Source: Ktedonobacterales bacterium
GTDB taxonomy: Bacteria > Chloroflexota > Ktedonobacteria > Ktedonobacterales > JADMIN01
Reading direction: 5' to 3'
Assembly: GCA_025450405.1 (NCBI GenBank)
Contig: JANWHL010000085.1
Location: 1 to 33,797 of the forward strand
Length of the DNA stretch: 33,797 nucleotides
Position numbers and translations under genes: made by a program. Positions 1 through 10,010 of this stretch are shown here, in pieces (position 1 is the stretch's first letter; every line of letters begins with the position of its first letter). The notes under the pieces are model-generated. The model made no database searches. It had not been told where the DNA came from and saw only the letters and a program-made list of their open reading frames with translations.

Positions 1-111
1 CTGGACGAGAGCATGGCGCGGGCGGCGGACCGGGTCGCCCGCGCCGCCGCGCGCGCGCACCGGCACAGCCTGATCGGGGCGCGGCTCCCGGGCGGGTGGC
101 CGGGCGCCTGA
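1..111 (+). CDS. C-terminal fragment of an unidentified protein cut by the window edge (…LDESMARAADRVARAAARAHRHSLIGARLPGGWPGA*)
   Basis: Frame 1 is open from base 1 to TGA at 109-111; Ala/Arg-rich but plausible coding end. No family recognised. Confidence 0.4.
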   Translation: MDESMARAADRVARAAARAHRHSLIGARLPGGWPGA

Positions 112-149
112 AGGGAGCCGGGCGCCTGAAGGGAGCCGGGCGCCTGAAG
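101..149. repeat. 18-bp tandem repeat (cgggcgcctgaagggagc), about 2.7 copies
   Basis: Copies at 101-118 and 119-136, partial copy 137-149; read directly. Confidence 0.95.
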
Positions 150-255
150 ACGCGGCGGGCGTCCGGTGGACGCCCCTACCAAGCCTCCGGCTACGATGGC
201 CACCTACGTGGCCTAAGCGGAGTTGGTGTGAGACCTGGTTGGGGTCATCGTCGCC

Positions 256-300
256 TCGTGCGCCGAGTCGGCCATTATTGTCGTGCGCCGAGTCGGCCAT
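256..300. repeat. 20-bp direct repeat tcgtgcgccgagtcggccat, two copies 5 bp apart
   Basis: Identical copies at 256-275 and 281-300, at the 3' end of the MFS gene. Confidence 0.95.
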
Positions 301-1615
301 CAGTGTCGGCCCGGGTGGCGCCGCCCGCCGGACGTGGCGGCAGCGAGCGGATGTTCCGGACGGGCGAGACTATCAGCCAGAGCGACGCGAGCATCACGCC
401 GCACGCGCCGACCGCCAGGGCGAGGCGCGGGGTGGTGATGGTCGCCAGGCCGCCCGCGATCAGCGCGCCCAGCGGACCCACCCCCTGTTCCAGCACCCGC
501 AACGTGGCCGCCGCCCGCCCGAGCATGCGTTCGGGCACGACCGCCTGGCGCAGGCTGGTCTGGGTGATCAGATGGATGGCGATAAAGGCATCACCGAGAA
601 TCTGGGGCGCCGCCATCATGGCGTATGCCACCACCGGCGGGCCACCGGCCAGCGGGATGAGCAGGTCCAGGGCACCGTACACCAGCAGCGTGCCGGCCAG
701 CGTGCGACCAAGACCAAAGCGCCGCGCGACCCGCTCGGCCACGAGCGAGCCGACGAGCGCGCTGATGCCTCCCAGGCCGACCAGGGTACCCACGGCGGCG
801 GCGGAGAGGTGGAGCGTTCGGATAGCAAAGAAGGCGTAGAGCGTGGCGATGAAGTACCCGAAGAACTCGAACGTAGCCATGCTGCCGGCGAGCGCGCGCA
901 GCACCGTATGGCCGACCACCAGGCGCACGCCGTCCAGCGCCTCGCGCGCCAGGCCACTGGACGCTTGGCCGCGGACCGGCCGCGCGGGCTCGGGCACGCG
1001 GATCAGCCGGAGGCTGACCGCTGAAACGACAAACGAGGCCGCGTCAAAGACGATGGCAATGGGTGCGCCGATCCACTGCACGAGCACGCCCGCGACCGAT
1101 GGGCCGCCGATCTCGGCCACGGAGTCGCCAACACCCAGCTTGCCGTTGGCCTCCACCAGGTGGCTCGATGGAACCAGGCCCGGCAGGAAGGCGTGGCCCG
1201 CCACCTCCGCGAAGACCGTGAGCACGCCGACCAGGAACACGACCGCGAAGAGTTGCCAGATGGCGAGCCAGTGGAACGCGAACGCCACGGGGATGGTCAG
1301 GAGCAAGGCCGCGCGCCCGAGATCCGCCGCGATGAGGATGGGCCGGCGCGGGAGGCGATCCACCCAGACGCCCGCCGGGAGGCCGACCAGCAGCACCGGC
1401 GCGGCGCCAAGCGCCGTCAGCAGGCCCATCTGGCCGGCGGTGGCTCCCAGCATGAGCAGGGCGGCCAGCGGGATCGCCGTGCCGCTGATGTGCGAGCCGA
1501 AGGTGGAGACGGTGCGCCCGATCCAGAGCGAGACGAAATCTGGCCGGCGCCAGAGTGAGACGGTGTCGGCCGGATCCGCCGGCGCGCTCGCGCCCGTGGT
1601 GACGCCCTGGTTCAC
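275..1615 (-). CDS. MFS transporter (446 aa)
   Basis: Many hydrophobic helices; typical MFS layout (WRRPDFVSLWIGRTVSTFGSHISGTAIPLAALLM…GLPAGVWVDRLPRRPILI). Confidence 0.9.
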   Translation of the reverse strand: MNQGVTTGASAPADPADTVSLWRRPDFVSLWIGRTVSTFGSHISGTAIPLAALLMLGATAGQMGLLTALGAAPVLLVGLPAGVWVDRLPRRPILIAADLGRAALLLTIPVAFAFHWLAIWQLFAVVFLVGVLTVFAEVAGHAFLPGLVPSSHLVEANGKLGVGDSVAEIGGPSVAGVLVQWIGAPIAIVFDAASFVVSAVSLRLIRVPEPARPVRGQASSGLAREALDGVRLVVGHTVLRALAGSMATFEFFGYFIATLYAFFAIRTLHLSAAAVGTLVGLGGISALVGSLVAERVARRFGLGRTLAGTLLVYGALDLLIPLAGGPPVVAYAMMAAPQILGDAFIAIHLITQTSLRQAVVPERMLGRAAATLRVLEQGVGPLGALIAGGLATITTPRLALAVGACGVMLASLWLIVSPVRNIRSLPPRPAGGATRADTDGRLGARQ

Positions 1616-1752
1616 GCCCTGCTCCCGCGTGGGGGCCGCCGCGGCGGCTCAGACGCGCCGAACGATGCGGCGCGGACTCTCGCACCTACGGTACCACGCG
1701 CGGATTACAGGGTTGTGATCCCGTGGCGACTGGGGCCGCCGGCGCGCCGCGA

Positions 1753-2601
1753 TTACCGGAAGCGCGCGGGCAGGCGACGTCGCAGCGCCGCTACCGGGTA
1801 GAGGGGATCGGGCGGCAGGCCGCGGGCCGCCCGGTTCACGGCCCGCAACAGGGTGCTCCGCTGCCGGCGGTCGCGCACGACCACGACGATCAGGCGGGCC
1901 AGCGCGCTGGGGGAGACCGCGGGTGCGGTGACGGCGGCGCGGGTCTCGGCGCTCAGAATGACGTACGCATGGTGGCTTGACGCGCGCCGGTCCACGAGGA
2001 CATCATCCAGCAAGTGGGCATGGTGGGCGTCGAGGACGACGACCAGCGGATGGGGACTGCGGCGCAGAACGCCCAGGGCCGCGGTCTCGTCCGCCGCCGC
2101 GACGACTCGATAGCCCGCGGCGGCGAGCATGGCGCTGAGGCGCGCGCGCGCCCGAGGGTCCTTTTCCACCACCAGCACGTGCGTGCCGATGCGCGTGCCC
2201 AGGTTCCACCCCCACCGCGCGCTGAAGCCGAGCGCCGCCAGCGGCGCGAGCACGGCCAGCGCGAGCACACCCAGCATGGCGTGGGGCGCGAGGTTCGTGG
2301 CGATCTGGGGGAGGCGCGCGGCCACCACCGCGACCGCCGGCAAGCCTGATATGCCCAGGGCGGTGCAGGTGCCGAGCATGACCGCCCAGGCCCAGCGGTG
2401 CGCCATGCCCGCCAGCGAGATGGCCGCGAGACCGGTGGCATACGCGACGGCGAGGGCCGCCAGCAGCGCGATGGATGCCGGCGGAGCGGCGCCACGCACG
2501 CCGGGGACGCAGCCGACGCAGGCGCCGGACACCCCCAGCACCACGGAGACACCGAGCAGGAGCAGGCTGACCACCGCGAGCGCGCGGACGATGTGGACCA
2601 C
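1753..2601 (-). CDS. Membrane protein with C-terminal receiver (REC)-like domain, GTG start
   Basis: About 4 N-terminal hydrophobic segments, then THVLVVEKDPRARARLSAMLAAAGYRVVAAADETAALGVLRRSPHPLVVVLDAHH…VILSAE, resembling a response-regulator receiver. GTG at 2599-2601 precedes the hydrophobic N-terminus. Confidence 0.65.
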   Translation of the reverse strand: MVHIVRALAVVSLLLLGVSVVLGVSGACVGCVPGVRGAAPPASIALLAALAVAYATGLAAISLAGMAHRWAWAVMLGTCTALGISGLPAVAVVAARLPQIATNLAPHAMLGVLALAVLAPLAALGFSARWGWNLGTRIGTHVLVVEKDPRARARLSAMLAAAGYRVVAAADETAALGVLRRSPHPLVVVLDAHHAHLLDDVLVDRRASSHHAYVILSAETRAAVTAPAVSPSALARLIVVVVRDRRQRSTLLRAVNRAARGLPPDPLYPVAALRRRLPARFR

Positions 2602-2702
2602 GGGACACCTCCAGACTCTCGCGCTGTTCGCCGGATGCCCGGGCACGGGCGTAACCGCCCACGCATGGGCATAGCCACGACGTGGGCCAGGGAGGCTCGG
2701 CC

Positions 2703-2742
2703 AGGGGGCACGGGCGCGACCAAGGGGGCACGGGCGCGACCA
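2703..2742. repeat. 20-bp tandem repeat agggggcacgggcgcgacca x2
   Basis: Perfect copies 2703-2722 and 2723-2742 in the divergent intergenic region. Confidence 0.95.
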
Positions 2743-2904
2743 GGGGCGGAGGCCGGGGCAGAAAGGGTCCACCCGGAGTGTCGGCTCGGGACATGCTCAA
2801 CTGTACGGGGCGGGCAGCATACGCCATGCCAACCCAGCCGTTGCCGGCGCACGCGTATACTCACGCTGGTCACCGGTGGAAACGGCAGCGGATGGAGATG
2901 GAAC

Positions 2905-4215
2905 ATGGCGAGTGGGACAACCAGACTCAGCACAGCCCCCTATCGCGGCACACGCGACTTCCTGCCGGACGAGATGTCCGTGCGCGGGCAGGTCTACGGG
3001 CGTCTCTTTGCGGTCATCGAGTCGTTCGGGTACGTGCGCTACGACGGCCCGACCCTCGAGCCGGTGGAGATCTACGAGGCGAAATCGGGGCAGGAGCTGG
3101 TCAACGAGCAGCTCTACCGCCTCACCGACCGTGGCGGCCGCACGCTGGCCCTGCGCCCGGAGATGACTCCCACCGTGGCGCGCATGGTCGCCGGCCACGC
3201 CGCGCGCATCGCGCTCCCCGCCCGCTGGTATTCGTTCGCCCACTTCCACCGCTACGAGCGTCCCCAGCGGGGTCGTGTGCGTGAGCACTGGCAGATCAAC
3301 GTGGACATCTTCGGCGCGGAATCGCCTGAGGCCGAGGTGGAGATCTTCGCGCTCATCCACCGCATGTTCGCCGCGCTGGGCGCCGCGCCCGCGGACTACG
3401 TGTTGCGCGCGAGCGACCGCGCGCTGGTCCAGGCGGCCCTGGTGCGCTATGCTGGCATTGGGCACGAGGCGATGCGCGAAGTCTTCCGCGTGCTGGACCG
3501 CTGGGAGAAGTATCCGCTGGCGGAGAACCAGGCGCTGCTGGCCGCGGCTGGCCTCACCGCCGACCAGATCGCGCGCGTGGGCGAGGTGGTGGGCATGGAT
3601 TTCGCGCGCTTCCGGGATCTGGTGACTGACGCCGAGCTGGACGCCTCCAACCTCGGGCGCATCCTCCGCGACGGCCTGCTGGATGGGCCGCTGGCGTTCG
3701 ATCCGCTGATCGTGCGCGGCTTCGAGTACTACACCTCCACGGTCTTCGAGGTCTTCGACAGCGCGCCCGAGAATCGCCGCTCGCTCTTTGGTGGCGGGCG
3801 CTACGACAACCTGGCCGGTCTCTTCAGCGATCGCCGCATCCCCGGCATCGGGTTCGGGATGGGGGATGTCACGCTCTTCGACTTCCTCGGGACGCACGGC
3901 CTCCTCCCCGAAGCGCGGACCGCGCCGGACGTGGCGCTCCTGCCATTGGAAGCGGCCAGCCGCACCGAGCTGCTGACGCTCGCGGCCGAGCTGCGCGCGG
4001 CGGGGCTGCGGGTGGTCACGCCGCTCGCGAGCCGGGGTGTGGGCAAGGACCTGAAGGACGCCGCGCGACAGGGGGCACGGTACGCGGTCCTGCTGCTGCC
4101 CGACGAGCTGGCCCGCGGCGCGGTGATTGTGCGCGACCTCGCGCGCGGGGAGCAGCGCGAGGTGCCGCGCGAGCGTGTGGTGGAGGTGGTGCGGGCGGAG
4201 GCGACCCTCTCGTAA
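2905..4215 (+). CDS. hisS: Histidyl-tRNA synthetase (436 aa)
   Basis: Class II aaRS motifs: GTRDFLPDEM, LRPEMTPTVARM, RYERPQRGR, LIVRGFEYYTSTVFEVF, GGGRYDNL, GIGFGMGDV; C-terminal anticodon-binding-like domain. ATG at 2905. Confidence 0.87.
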   Translation: MASGTTRLSTAPYRGTRDFLPDEMSVRGQVYGRLFAVIESFGYVRYDGPTLEPVEIYEAKSGQELVNEQLYRLTDRGGRTLALRPEMTPTVARMVAGHAARIALPARWYSFAHFHRYERPQRGRVREHWQINVDIFGAESPEAEVEIFALIHRMFAALGAAPADYVLRASDRALVQAALVRYAGIGHEAMREVFRVLDRWEKYPLAENQALLAAAGLTADQIARVGEVVGMDFARFRDLVTDAELDASNLGRILRDGLLDGPLAFDPLIVRGFEYYTSTVFEVFDSAPENRRSLFGGGRYDNLAGLFSDRRIPGIGFGMGDVTLFDFLGTHGLLPEARTAPDVALLPLEAASRTELLTLAAELRAAGLRVVTPLASRGVGKDLKDAARQGARYAVLLLPDELARGAVIVRDLARGEQREVPRERVVEVVRAEATLS

Positions 4216-4248
4216 GAGGACACAATCGCGCGCCGCGCGACCACCGGC

Positions 4249-5028
4249 TTAGCTGCCGAGATAGACGATGCGGGCCTCCATGGCCACGCGGCCAGGCGCC
4301 GCCGCCGTGCCGAGGAAGACGGGATCGCCTGGCAGGAAGTTGAGCCGCTGGATGTCGCACGGGCAATGCGAGAGGTGCTCGCTGATGGTCACGATCAGCG
4401 CCGGGTGGTTGAAGGGCGTCGGATCGGTCATGTGGAGGCCCTCGTTAAAGATGAGCACGCCCGACCGCAATTGTTCGAGGGTGATGTTGCCGGGCAGCGG
4501 CACGCCCGTGAGCGACTTGATGATCGAGACCGCCCCCGAGAAGCAGCCCTTGCGCGTGGGCGTGTCGGCGGTGTAGAGGGGCGCGGTGGGCCCGACGCCC
4601 GTAAACTGACCAGGGGTCGCGGTGACCACCGGGTGCAGGGGGTCTTGCGTGTAGAGCGTCCAGCCTGCCACTGTTTGCTGGTCATCGGGATTGCAATTCT
4701 TGAAGGTCTCTACCAGATACGCGACGTCAGCTTTCCCGGTGCCGATCTCGCCGATCAGCCCGTTCATCACGCACTTCAAATACGGATTGAACTCGACCGC
4801 GTCGCTGGGCTGGTAGCTGTAATTGAGGCCCTGGGCGCGACACACCGATGCCACGGTGGTGCCCTCCGGCACAGGCGTTCCGCTGTGGCCAACGTTGATC
4901 CCGCCGACCCCACAACTGGCCAGAGCGCTCGCGGCGCCCATCATCAGCGCGGCGGCGAGCGCCGCCCGGCGCGCCAGCGCTCCTGGAAACCGGTCTCTCA
5001 GGACCGACCCCACGCGGCGATGTTCCAT
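4249..5028 (-). CDS. Putative secreted lipoprotein, function unknown (259 aa)
   Basis: Basic N-terminus, hydrophobic stretch and lipobox-like ALASC; multiple Cys in the mature part. ATG at 5026-5028 preceded by a purine-rich (AGGAGGG) site. Confidence 0.7.
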   Translation of the reverse strand: MEHRRVGSVLRDRFPGALARRAALAAALMMGAASALASCGVGGINVGHSGTPVPEGTTVASVCRAQGLNYSYQPSDAVEFNPYLKCVMNGLIGEIGTGKADVAYLVETFKNCNPDDQQTVAGWTLYTQDPLHPVVTATPGQFTGVGPTAPLYTADTPTRKGCFSGAVSIIKSLTGVPLPGNITLEQLRSGVLIFNEGLHMTDPTPFNHPALIVTISEHLSHCPCDIQRLNFLPGDPVFLGTAAAPGRVAMEARIVYLGS

Positions 5029-5255
5029 GCGGCTACCCTCCTGGCGAACGCTGATACGTGCCGGGAGGCGGCGCTTGCGCAATCTGTGCCAGCGTGGGGC
5101 GTGGGGGCTGGGAACTGGGGCACCGAACGATCGTCGCGGCGTCGTACTATATCGGTAGCCGCGCCAGATCGATGGCCGCGCCCGGCAGCTGGCGCGCATC
5201 CCTTGGCGCGTGTGGGGAAGCGATGCGGCACGTGCGCGGCCGCGGGAGTACGCAG

Positions 5256-8200
5256 ATGGCGGTGACCTTCGGCAAACCGATCGTCTGCCCGGTGATCGTC
5301 GGCCGGGATTGGCATCTCGCCGCGCTGCGCCGCTGTGTGGACGATGTGCGCGCCGGCGCCGGCCAGGTGCTGTTGGTTCCTGGAGAAGCGGGCGTCGGCA
5401 AGTCGCGGCTAGTTGGCGAGCTACGGACGCTCTGCCAGCGCGAGGGCTGGCTGGTGCTGGAGGGCGGCTGCTTCGAGCATGCGCGCTCCCTGCCGTACGG
5501 ACCGCTCCTCGACCTCTTGCGCGGGTATGCGGTGGCGCGGACCCCTGAGGAGTTGACCGCGAGTCTTGGCTCCTCTGCCCGCGACGTGGCGGCGCTCCTG
5601 CCCGAGCTTGCCTCTCGTCTCCCCGCGATGCCGCCCGAGCCACCCCTGGGACCCGAGCAAGCGAAGCGCCACCGTTTCGACGCGCTCGCCCAGGTCTTCG
5701 TCGATCTCGCCGCGCGCGCGCCGCTCCTCGTGGTGGTGGAGGATCTCCACTGGGCCGACGTCGCCAGTGTCGAGTTCCTCGCCTGGCTCGCTCCGCGACT
5801 CCCCTCTCGCCCGATCTTGCTCGCCTTGACCTATCGCGGCGACGAGATCGGCAGTGCTCCGCGGCACCTGCTGGCCCAGCTCGACCGCGCCCGCGTGGCG
5901 AGCGAGCTCCCGCTCGAGCCGCTCAGCGCCGCCGAGGTCGCCGACATGCTCAGCGCCACCTTCCAGCTCGTGCGCCCAGTGCGTGCGGACTTCCTGACGG
6001 CGCTCTACGGCCTCACCGAAGGCAATCCGTTCTTCGTCGAAGAGAGCCTCAAGTCGCTGGTCATGGCGGGCGAGATTTTCTATGAAGACGGTCGCTGGGA
6101 TCGCAAGGCTGTCGATGAGCTGCACATCCCACGGAGCGTTCAGGACGCCGTCCGCCGGCGCTCGAAGCATCTCAGCGCCACGGGCCGCGACCTGCTCGCC
6201 GTGGCCGCCGTCGCCGGCCAGCGCTTCGCCTTCGCGCTGCTGGCCGATGTCACCGCCCTGCCCGAGGCCGTGCTGCTGCCCGCGCTCAAGGAATTGGTGG
6301 CGGCTCAGCTCATCGTCGAAGTCTCGGCCGAGCGCTTCGGCTTTCGCCACGCCCTGACGCGTCAGGCGATCTACGGCGAGCTGCTCGCGCGCGAGCGCCG
6401 CACGCGACATCGTCAGGTCGCGGATGCGATCGAACGACTGTACGGCCGGACGTCCGAGGAGGTCCTCGCGGACCTCGCCTACCACACCTACGCGGCCGAG
6501 GACTGGGAACGGGCGCTGGACTTTGCCGTACGGGCCGGCGAGCGATCACTCGCCCTCTACGCCCCGCGCGCGGCGGTCGACCACTTTTCGCGCGCCCTGG
6601 TTGCCGCCGCCCATCTCGGCCGCGATCCGGCGCTGTCGGTCTACCGCGGTCGCGGCCAGGCATTCGAGATCCTCGGCGATCTGCCCGCGGCGCGGAGCGA
6701 CTACGAAGCGGCGCTGCGCGCGGCGCGCGCGGCCAGCCTCTGGCGCGAGGAGTGGCACGTCCTGCTCGATCTGGGATTGCTTTGGTCTGGTGAGGACTAT
6801 GCCCAGACGGGCGAGTATTATCGGCAGGCGCACGAGCTGGCGACGCGTGAAGGCGACCGCGAGTCGGTGGCGCACAGCCTGAATCGGCTGGGCAACTGGC
6901 ACCTGAACGTGGACGAGCCGCACGAGGCACTGCGCGATCACGAACGGGCACTGGCCATCTTCACGGCGGACGGCCTGACGCGCGGGATCGCCGAAACCGA
7001 GGATCTCCTCGGCATGGCGGGACTCCTCAGCAACGAGCCCGCGCGCGGCGCCCAGGCCTGCGCCCGCGCCATCCCCATCTGGCGCGAGCTGGGGGACCGG
7101 CGCATGCTCTCGTCCACCCTGACCACGCGTGCGGTCAGCGGGCTGGTGTACCAAACGGAGGCCATGCGGGCTATCGCCGCCGACCGTGCGGGCGATCTGT
7201 CCGCCGCGGAAGAGGCGTTGCGGCTGGCGCGCGACATCCAGTGGCGAGCTGGCGAGGCATTCGCGCTCATCACTCTGGCCGCCTGCCTTGGGCCGCGTGG
7301 CGAGCTCGGCCGCGCCCTGGAGATGCTGGTGGAAGGCCAGGTGGTCGCCGAAGAGATCGGCCACCGCCAGTGGATGGCGGGAAACAACTGGGCGCTCGCG
7401 CACGTGTATCTCGACCTGGGCGCCCTCGACGCGGCCCGCGAGGCGGTTGAGCGGTCTTGGACGCTCGCCTGTCAGCTCGACTCGGCGCACTGGCGCGGCG
7501 CTGCCGCCGGCTGCCTCGCCTCGGTCTGTATTGCCCAAGGCGACCTCCAGCGCGCGGCGGCCGTGCTCGACGCGGCGTTGCCGCCGGGGACACCGCCCCG
7601 CTCCTATGGACGCCTGGAAGCCCTGCGTGGGCGGATCGAGCTCGATCTGGCCCGCGGCGATGCGTCCGCCGCCCTCGCCGCTTGCGTGGACCAGGGAGCG
7701 CTCGCCCCCCTCGACCAGGGCGACATGCCGCGCCTGCGCTTGCTCGCCGGTCTGGCGCTCGAAGCGCTCGATCGGCGGGACGAGGCCCGCGCCGCCCTCG
7801 AGGCGGCGCTCGTCGTGGCCCGCGCGCAGGGCTGGCGCATGCTCCACTGGCGCATCGGCGCACGGCTGGCCGCGCTCTATCGCGAAGCAGGTCGCCAGGA
7901 GCAAGCGGATCGGCACGCCGCCGAGGCGCGCGCGCTGATCGACGCTGTCGCCGCCAGCGTGCCCGATGAGAGTCTCCGCCGCGGGTTCCTCGCCAGCGCG
8001 CTCGCCGCGCTTCCCAGCCCCCCAGCCCGCCCCGCCGTACGCCCGGAAACGCCCGCGTTTGGCGGCCTCACCGCCCGCGAGCGCGAGGTGGCCCGCCTGG
8101 TCGCCGCCGGTAAGTCGAACCGCGCCATCGCCGCGGAGTTGGTGCTCAGCGAGCGCACCGTGGAGTCGCACGTCACCAACATCCTCGGCAAGCTCGGCTT

Positions 8201-8261
8201 CACATCGCGCACGCAGATCGCCACCTGGGCGCTGGCGGCCAGCCTCGCCACCAGCGGCTGA
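5256..8261 (+). CDS. AAA-ATPase/TPR LuxR-family transcriptional regulator (~1001 aa)
   Basis: Walker [15 protein letters not shown], Walker B-like [15 protein letters not shown]-rich middle, C-terminal Lux[56 protein letters not shown]. In-frame alternative start at 5223. Confidence 0.92.
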   Translation: MAVTFGKPIVCPVIVGRDWHLAALRRCVDDVRAGAGQVLLVPGEAGVGKSRLVGELRTLCQREGWLVLEGGCFEHARSLPYGPLLDLLRGYAVARTPEELTASLGSSARDVAALLPELASRLPAMPPEPPLGPEQAKRHRFDALAQVFVDLAARAPLLVVVEDLHWADVASVEFLAWLAPRLPSRPILLALTYRGDEIGSAPRHLLAQLDRARVASELPLEPLSAAEVADMLSATFQLVRPVRADFLTALYGLTEGNPFFVEESLKSLVMAGEIFYEDGRWDRKAVDELHIPRSVQDAVRRRSKHLSATGRDLLAVAAVAGQRFAFALLADVTALPEAVLLPALKELVAAQLIVEVSAERFGFRHALTRQAIYGELLARERRTRHRQVADAIERLYGRTSEEVLADLAYHTYAAEDWERALDFAVRAGERSLALYAPRAAVDHFSRALVAAAHLGRDPALSVYRGRGQAFEILGDLPAARSDYEAALRAARAASLWREEWHVLLDLGLLWSGEDYAQTGEYYRQAHELATREGDRESVAHSLNRLGNWHLNVDEPHEALRDHERALAIFTADGLTRGIAETEDLLGMAGLLSNEPARGAQACARAIPIWRELGDRRMLSSTLTTRAVSGLVYQTEAMRAIAADRAGDLSAAEEALRLARDIQWRAGEAFALITLAACLGPRGELGRALEMLVEGQVVAEEIGHRQWMAGNNWALAHVYLDLGALDAAREAVERSWTLACQLDSAHWRGAAAGCLASVCIAQGDLQRAAAVLDAALPPGTPPRSYGRLEALRGRIELDLARGDASAALAACVDQGALAPLDQGDMPRLRLLAGLALEALDRRDEARAALEAALVVARAQGWRMLHWRIGARLAALYREAGRQEQADRHAAEARALIDAVAASVPDESLRRGFLASALAALPSPPARPAVRPETPAFGGLTAREREVARLVAAGKSNRAIAAELVLSERTVESHVTNILGKLGFTSRTQIATWALAASLATSG

Positions 8262-8279
8262 TGCCATAGTCCGCATCGA

Positions 8280-8325
8280 GTGGGAGAGGGGCCGGGGTCC
8301 CCCAGTGGGGGCTGGGGGTGAGATC
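8280..8325. repeat. Possible REP-like intergenic element (gtgggagaggggccggggtcccccagtgggggctgggggtgag)
   Basis: Contains ccccc-agt-ggggg stem (8299-8311) and resembles gggagaggggc…gctgggggtgag intergenic repeats recalled from Chloroflexota; only one copy seen here. Confidence 0.3.
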
Positions 8326-8502
8326 TCCGTACCCACCACCGCCGCCAGTGGCATATCTCCGTACCGCCCTCGCTCGTGATTCCGTAGTTCCCACGATGCC
8401 GGGCACGGCAGATTCAGGTACGCTGGTCACTGATGGCGCCGCGGCACGGGGCTGGGGCGCCGGTGAACCGGCATCGTCAACGCGGAAAGGACCAGGCACC
8501 AC

Positions 8503-8796
8503 ATGTACGGCACGATCGCGCGGATGCACATCCGGCCAGGCGCCGACCAGGAGTTCCAACGGCAGTTGAGCGCCTACGAATCGCTCAACGTTCCCGGCTT
8601 CGTGAGTACCTCCATGTATCGGACGGACGCCGATCCCACCGTCTTTTACATGGTCGTCGCGTTTGAGTCGAAGGACGCATACTGGGCCAACGCCCGCAGC
8701 CCCGAGCAGGATGCGCGTTTTAAGGAGATGCGCGCTCTGCTGGCGAGCGATCCGGAGTGGCACGACGGTGAGATTGTGGGATCCGTCACCCAGTAG
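8503..8796 (+). CDS. Small dimeric alpha/beta-barrel (ABM / antibiotic biosynthesis monooxygenase-like) protein, 97 aa
   Basis: MYGTIARMHIRPGADQEFQRQL…GFVSTSMYRTDADPTVFYMVVAFESKDAYWANARSPEQDARFKEMRALL matches the ABM-fold pattern. Confidence 0.72.
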   Translation: MYGTIARMHIRPGADQEFQRQLSAYESLNVPGFVSTSMYRTDADPTVFYMVVAFESKDAYWANARSPEQDARFKEMRALLASDPEWHDGEIVGSVTQ

Positions 8797-8803
8797 CGCG
8801 CCA

Positions 8804-8831
8804 GGCCGCGCCGCCGTGCGGCGGCGCGGCC
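8804..8831. terminator. Perfect 13-bp inverted repeat hairpin (ggccgcgccgccg-tg-cggcggcgcggcc)
   Basis: Arms 8804-8816 and 8819-8831, just after the stop at 8796. No T-tract, so terminator or attenuator role is inferred. Confidence 0.55.
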
Positions 8832-8854
8832 CATCGCTGGCCAGGAGGACGACA

Positions 8855-9403
8855 ATGACGACGCCATCAGTGGAATCGCCCGAGCCCGCGCGCACCCTCG
8901 CCGCCTTTGACGCGGCGCGCGACACGTTTCTGGCGGCGTTCGCCCAGACACCCGACGCCGCGCTCGCCTACGTGCCGCCGGGCGACGAGTACGCCCTCGG
9001 CGCGCTGCTCCAGCATCTGTGCGATCCCATCGATCGCTACCTTGACGTGTACGACCGCATCCGACGCGCCGGCTACGGAGCGGTGGATCTCGCCGCCGAT
9101 CCGGAGTACGCGACGAACGAAGCGGCGCGCCACGCGGCCGTTGTCGCCGCGCGGCCGACGGGCGCCGACCGTCCGCGCCTGCTGGCCGCGCTTCACGACG
9201 CCCACCAGCGCGTACGAGGCACCTTCGGCGAGCTCGACGCCGCGACCTTCGCGCGCCAGGCCCCCGTCACCTACGCCGCCGGCACCGCGCCGTATCCCAC
9301 CGGCGCGCGCGACATCGTGGGCTGGCTCGCCGACCACTACGACGAGCACACCGCCCAGGTGGCCAGCATGCTCACCGGCTGGGACCACGAGTCGTCATTG
9401 TGA
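8855..9403 (+). CDS. DinB-family protein (182 aa)
   Basis: Four-helix DinB-like pattern (LGALLQHLCDPIDRYLDVYDRI … DIVGWLADHYDEHTAQVASML); ATG at 8855 with GGAGGA upstream. Confidence 0.78.
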   Translation: MTTPSVESPEPARTLAAFDAARDTFLAAFAQTPDAALAYVPPGDEYALGALLQHLCDPIDRYLDVYDRIRRAGYGAVDLAADPEYATNEAARHAAVVAARPTGADRPRLLAALHDAHQRVRGTFGELDAATFARQAPVTYAAGTAPYPTGARDIVGWLADHYDEHTAQVASMLTGWDHESSL

Positions 9404-9525
9404 TCCGCCCGCGGCCACGTGCCCTGGCGCGCCCGTCGCGTCGCGTTACCCGCGCCGTTCACGGCCCTCGCCCGCCAATCACCATCCGCGCCCAGCGGCG
9501 GACGCGCACTCCGAGGAGCATCCCC

Positions 9526-9930
9526 ATGCCTCAGCCTGACACCGACATCTCGCGCCCGCCCGCTCCCACGCGGGACGCCCAGGCGCGGGCGACACTGACC
9601 GCCGTGGAGCGCTTCAACGACGCGATGAATCACCACGACGTCGACGCGGCCATGGCGCTCATGACCGACGATTGTCTGTTCGAGAATACGTCGCCCGCGC
9701 CTGATGGTACGCCCTTCCGGGGCCAGGTGGCAGTGCGCGCCTATTGGGCGGAGCTCTTCCGGTCAACCCCTGACGCGCACTTCGAGGCGGAGGAGGTGTT
9801 CGCCACCGGCGATCGCTGCACGGTGCGCTGGCGCTATTCCTTCAACGGCACCAGGCATGTGCGTGGCGTGGATGTGATCCGGGTCCGCGACGGCAAGATC
9901 GCGGAGAAACTGGCTTACGTGAAGGGGTAA
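9526..9930 (+). CDS. SnoaL-like / NTF2-like protein (134 aa)
   Basis: AVERFNDAMNHHDVDAAMALMTDDCLFENTSPAPDGTPFRGQVAVRAYWAELF…CTVRWRYSFNG…GVDVIRVRDGKIAEKLAYVKG is a typical SnoaL/NTF2 pattern. Confidence 0.85.
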   Translation: MPQPDTDISRPPAPTRDAQARATLTAVERFNDAMNHHDVDAAMALMTDDCLFENTSPAPDGTPFRGQVAVRAYWAELFRSTPDAHFEAEEVFATGDRCTVRWRYSFNGTRHVRGVDVIRVRDGKIAEKLAYVKG

Positions 9931-10010
9931 TACGAGCGTGACGCACACGCGACGATAACATCTAGGCCCCGCCTCCAGGGGCGGAGGCTGGCAGAAAGGG
10001 AAGAGCAACC

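Noticed and set aside
2602-2904. T-box riboswitch upstream of hisS
   Set aside because: No AGGGUGGNACCGCG-type antiterminator motif could be found by eye.
2797-3897. 366-aa minus-strand ORF over hisS
   Set aside because: Shadow of the HisS coding frame; no independent motif.
6546-8354. 602-aa minus-strand ORF antisense to the LuxR-type regulator
   Set aside because: High-GC shadow ORF; Arg/Gly/Ala/His-rich with no domain motifs, while the plus strand has clear ATPase and HTH motifs.
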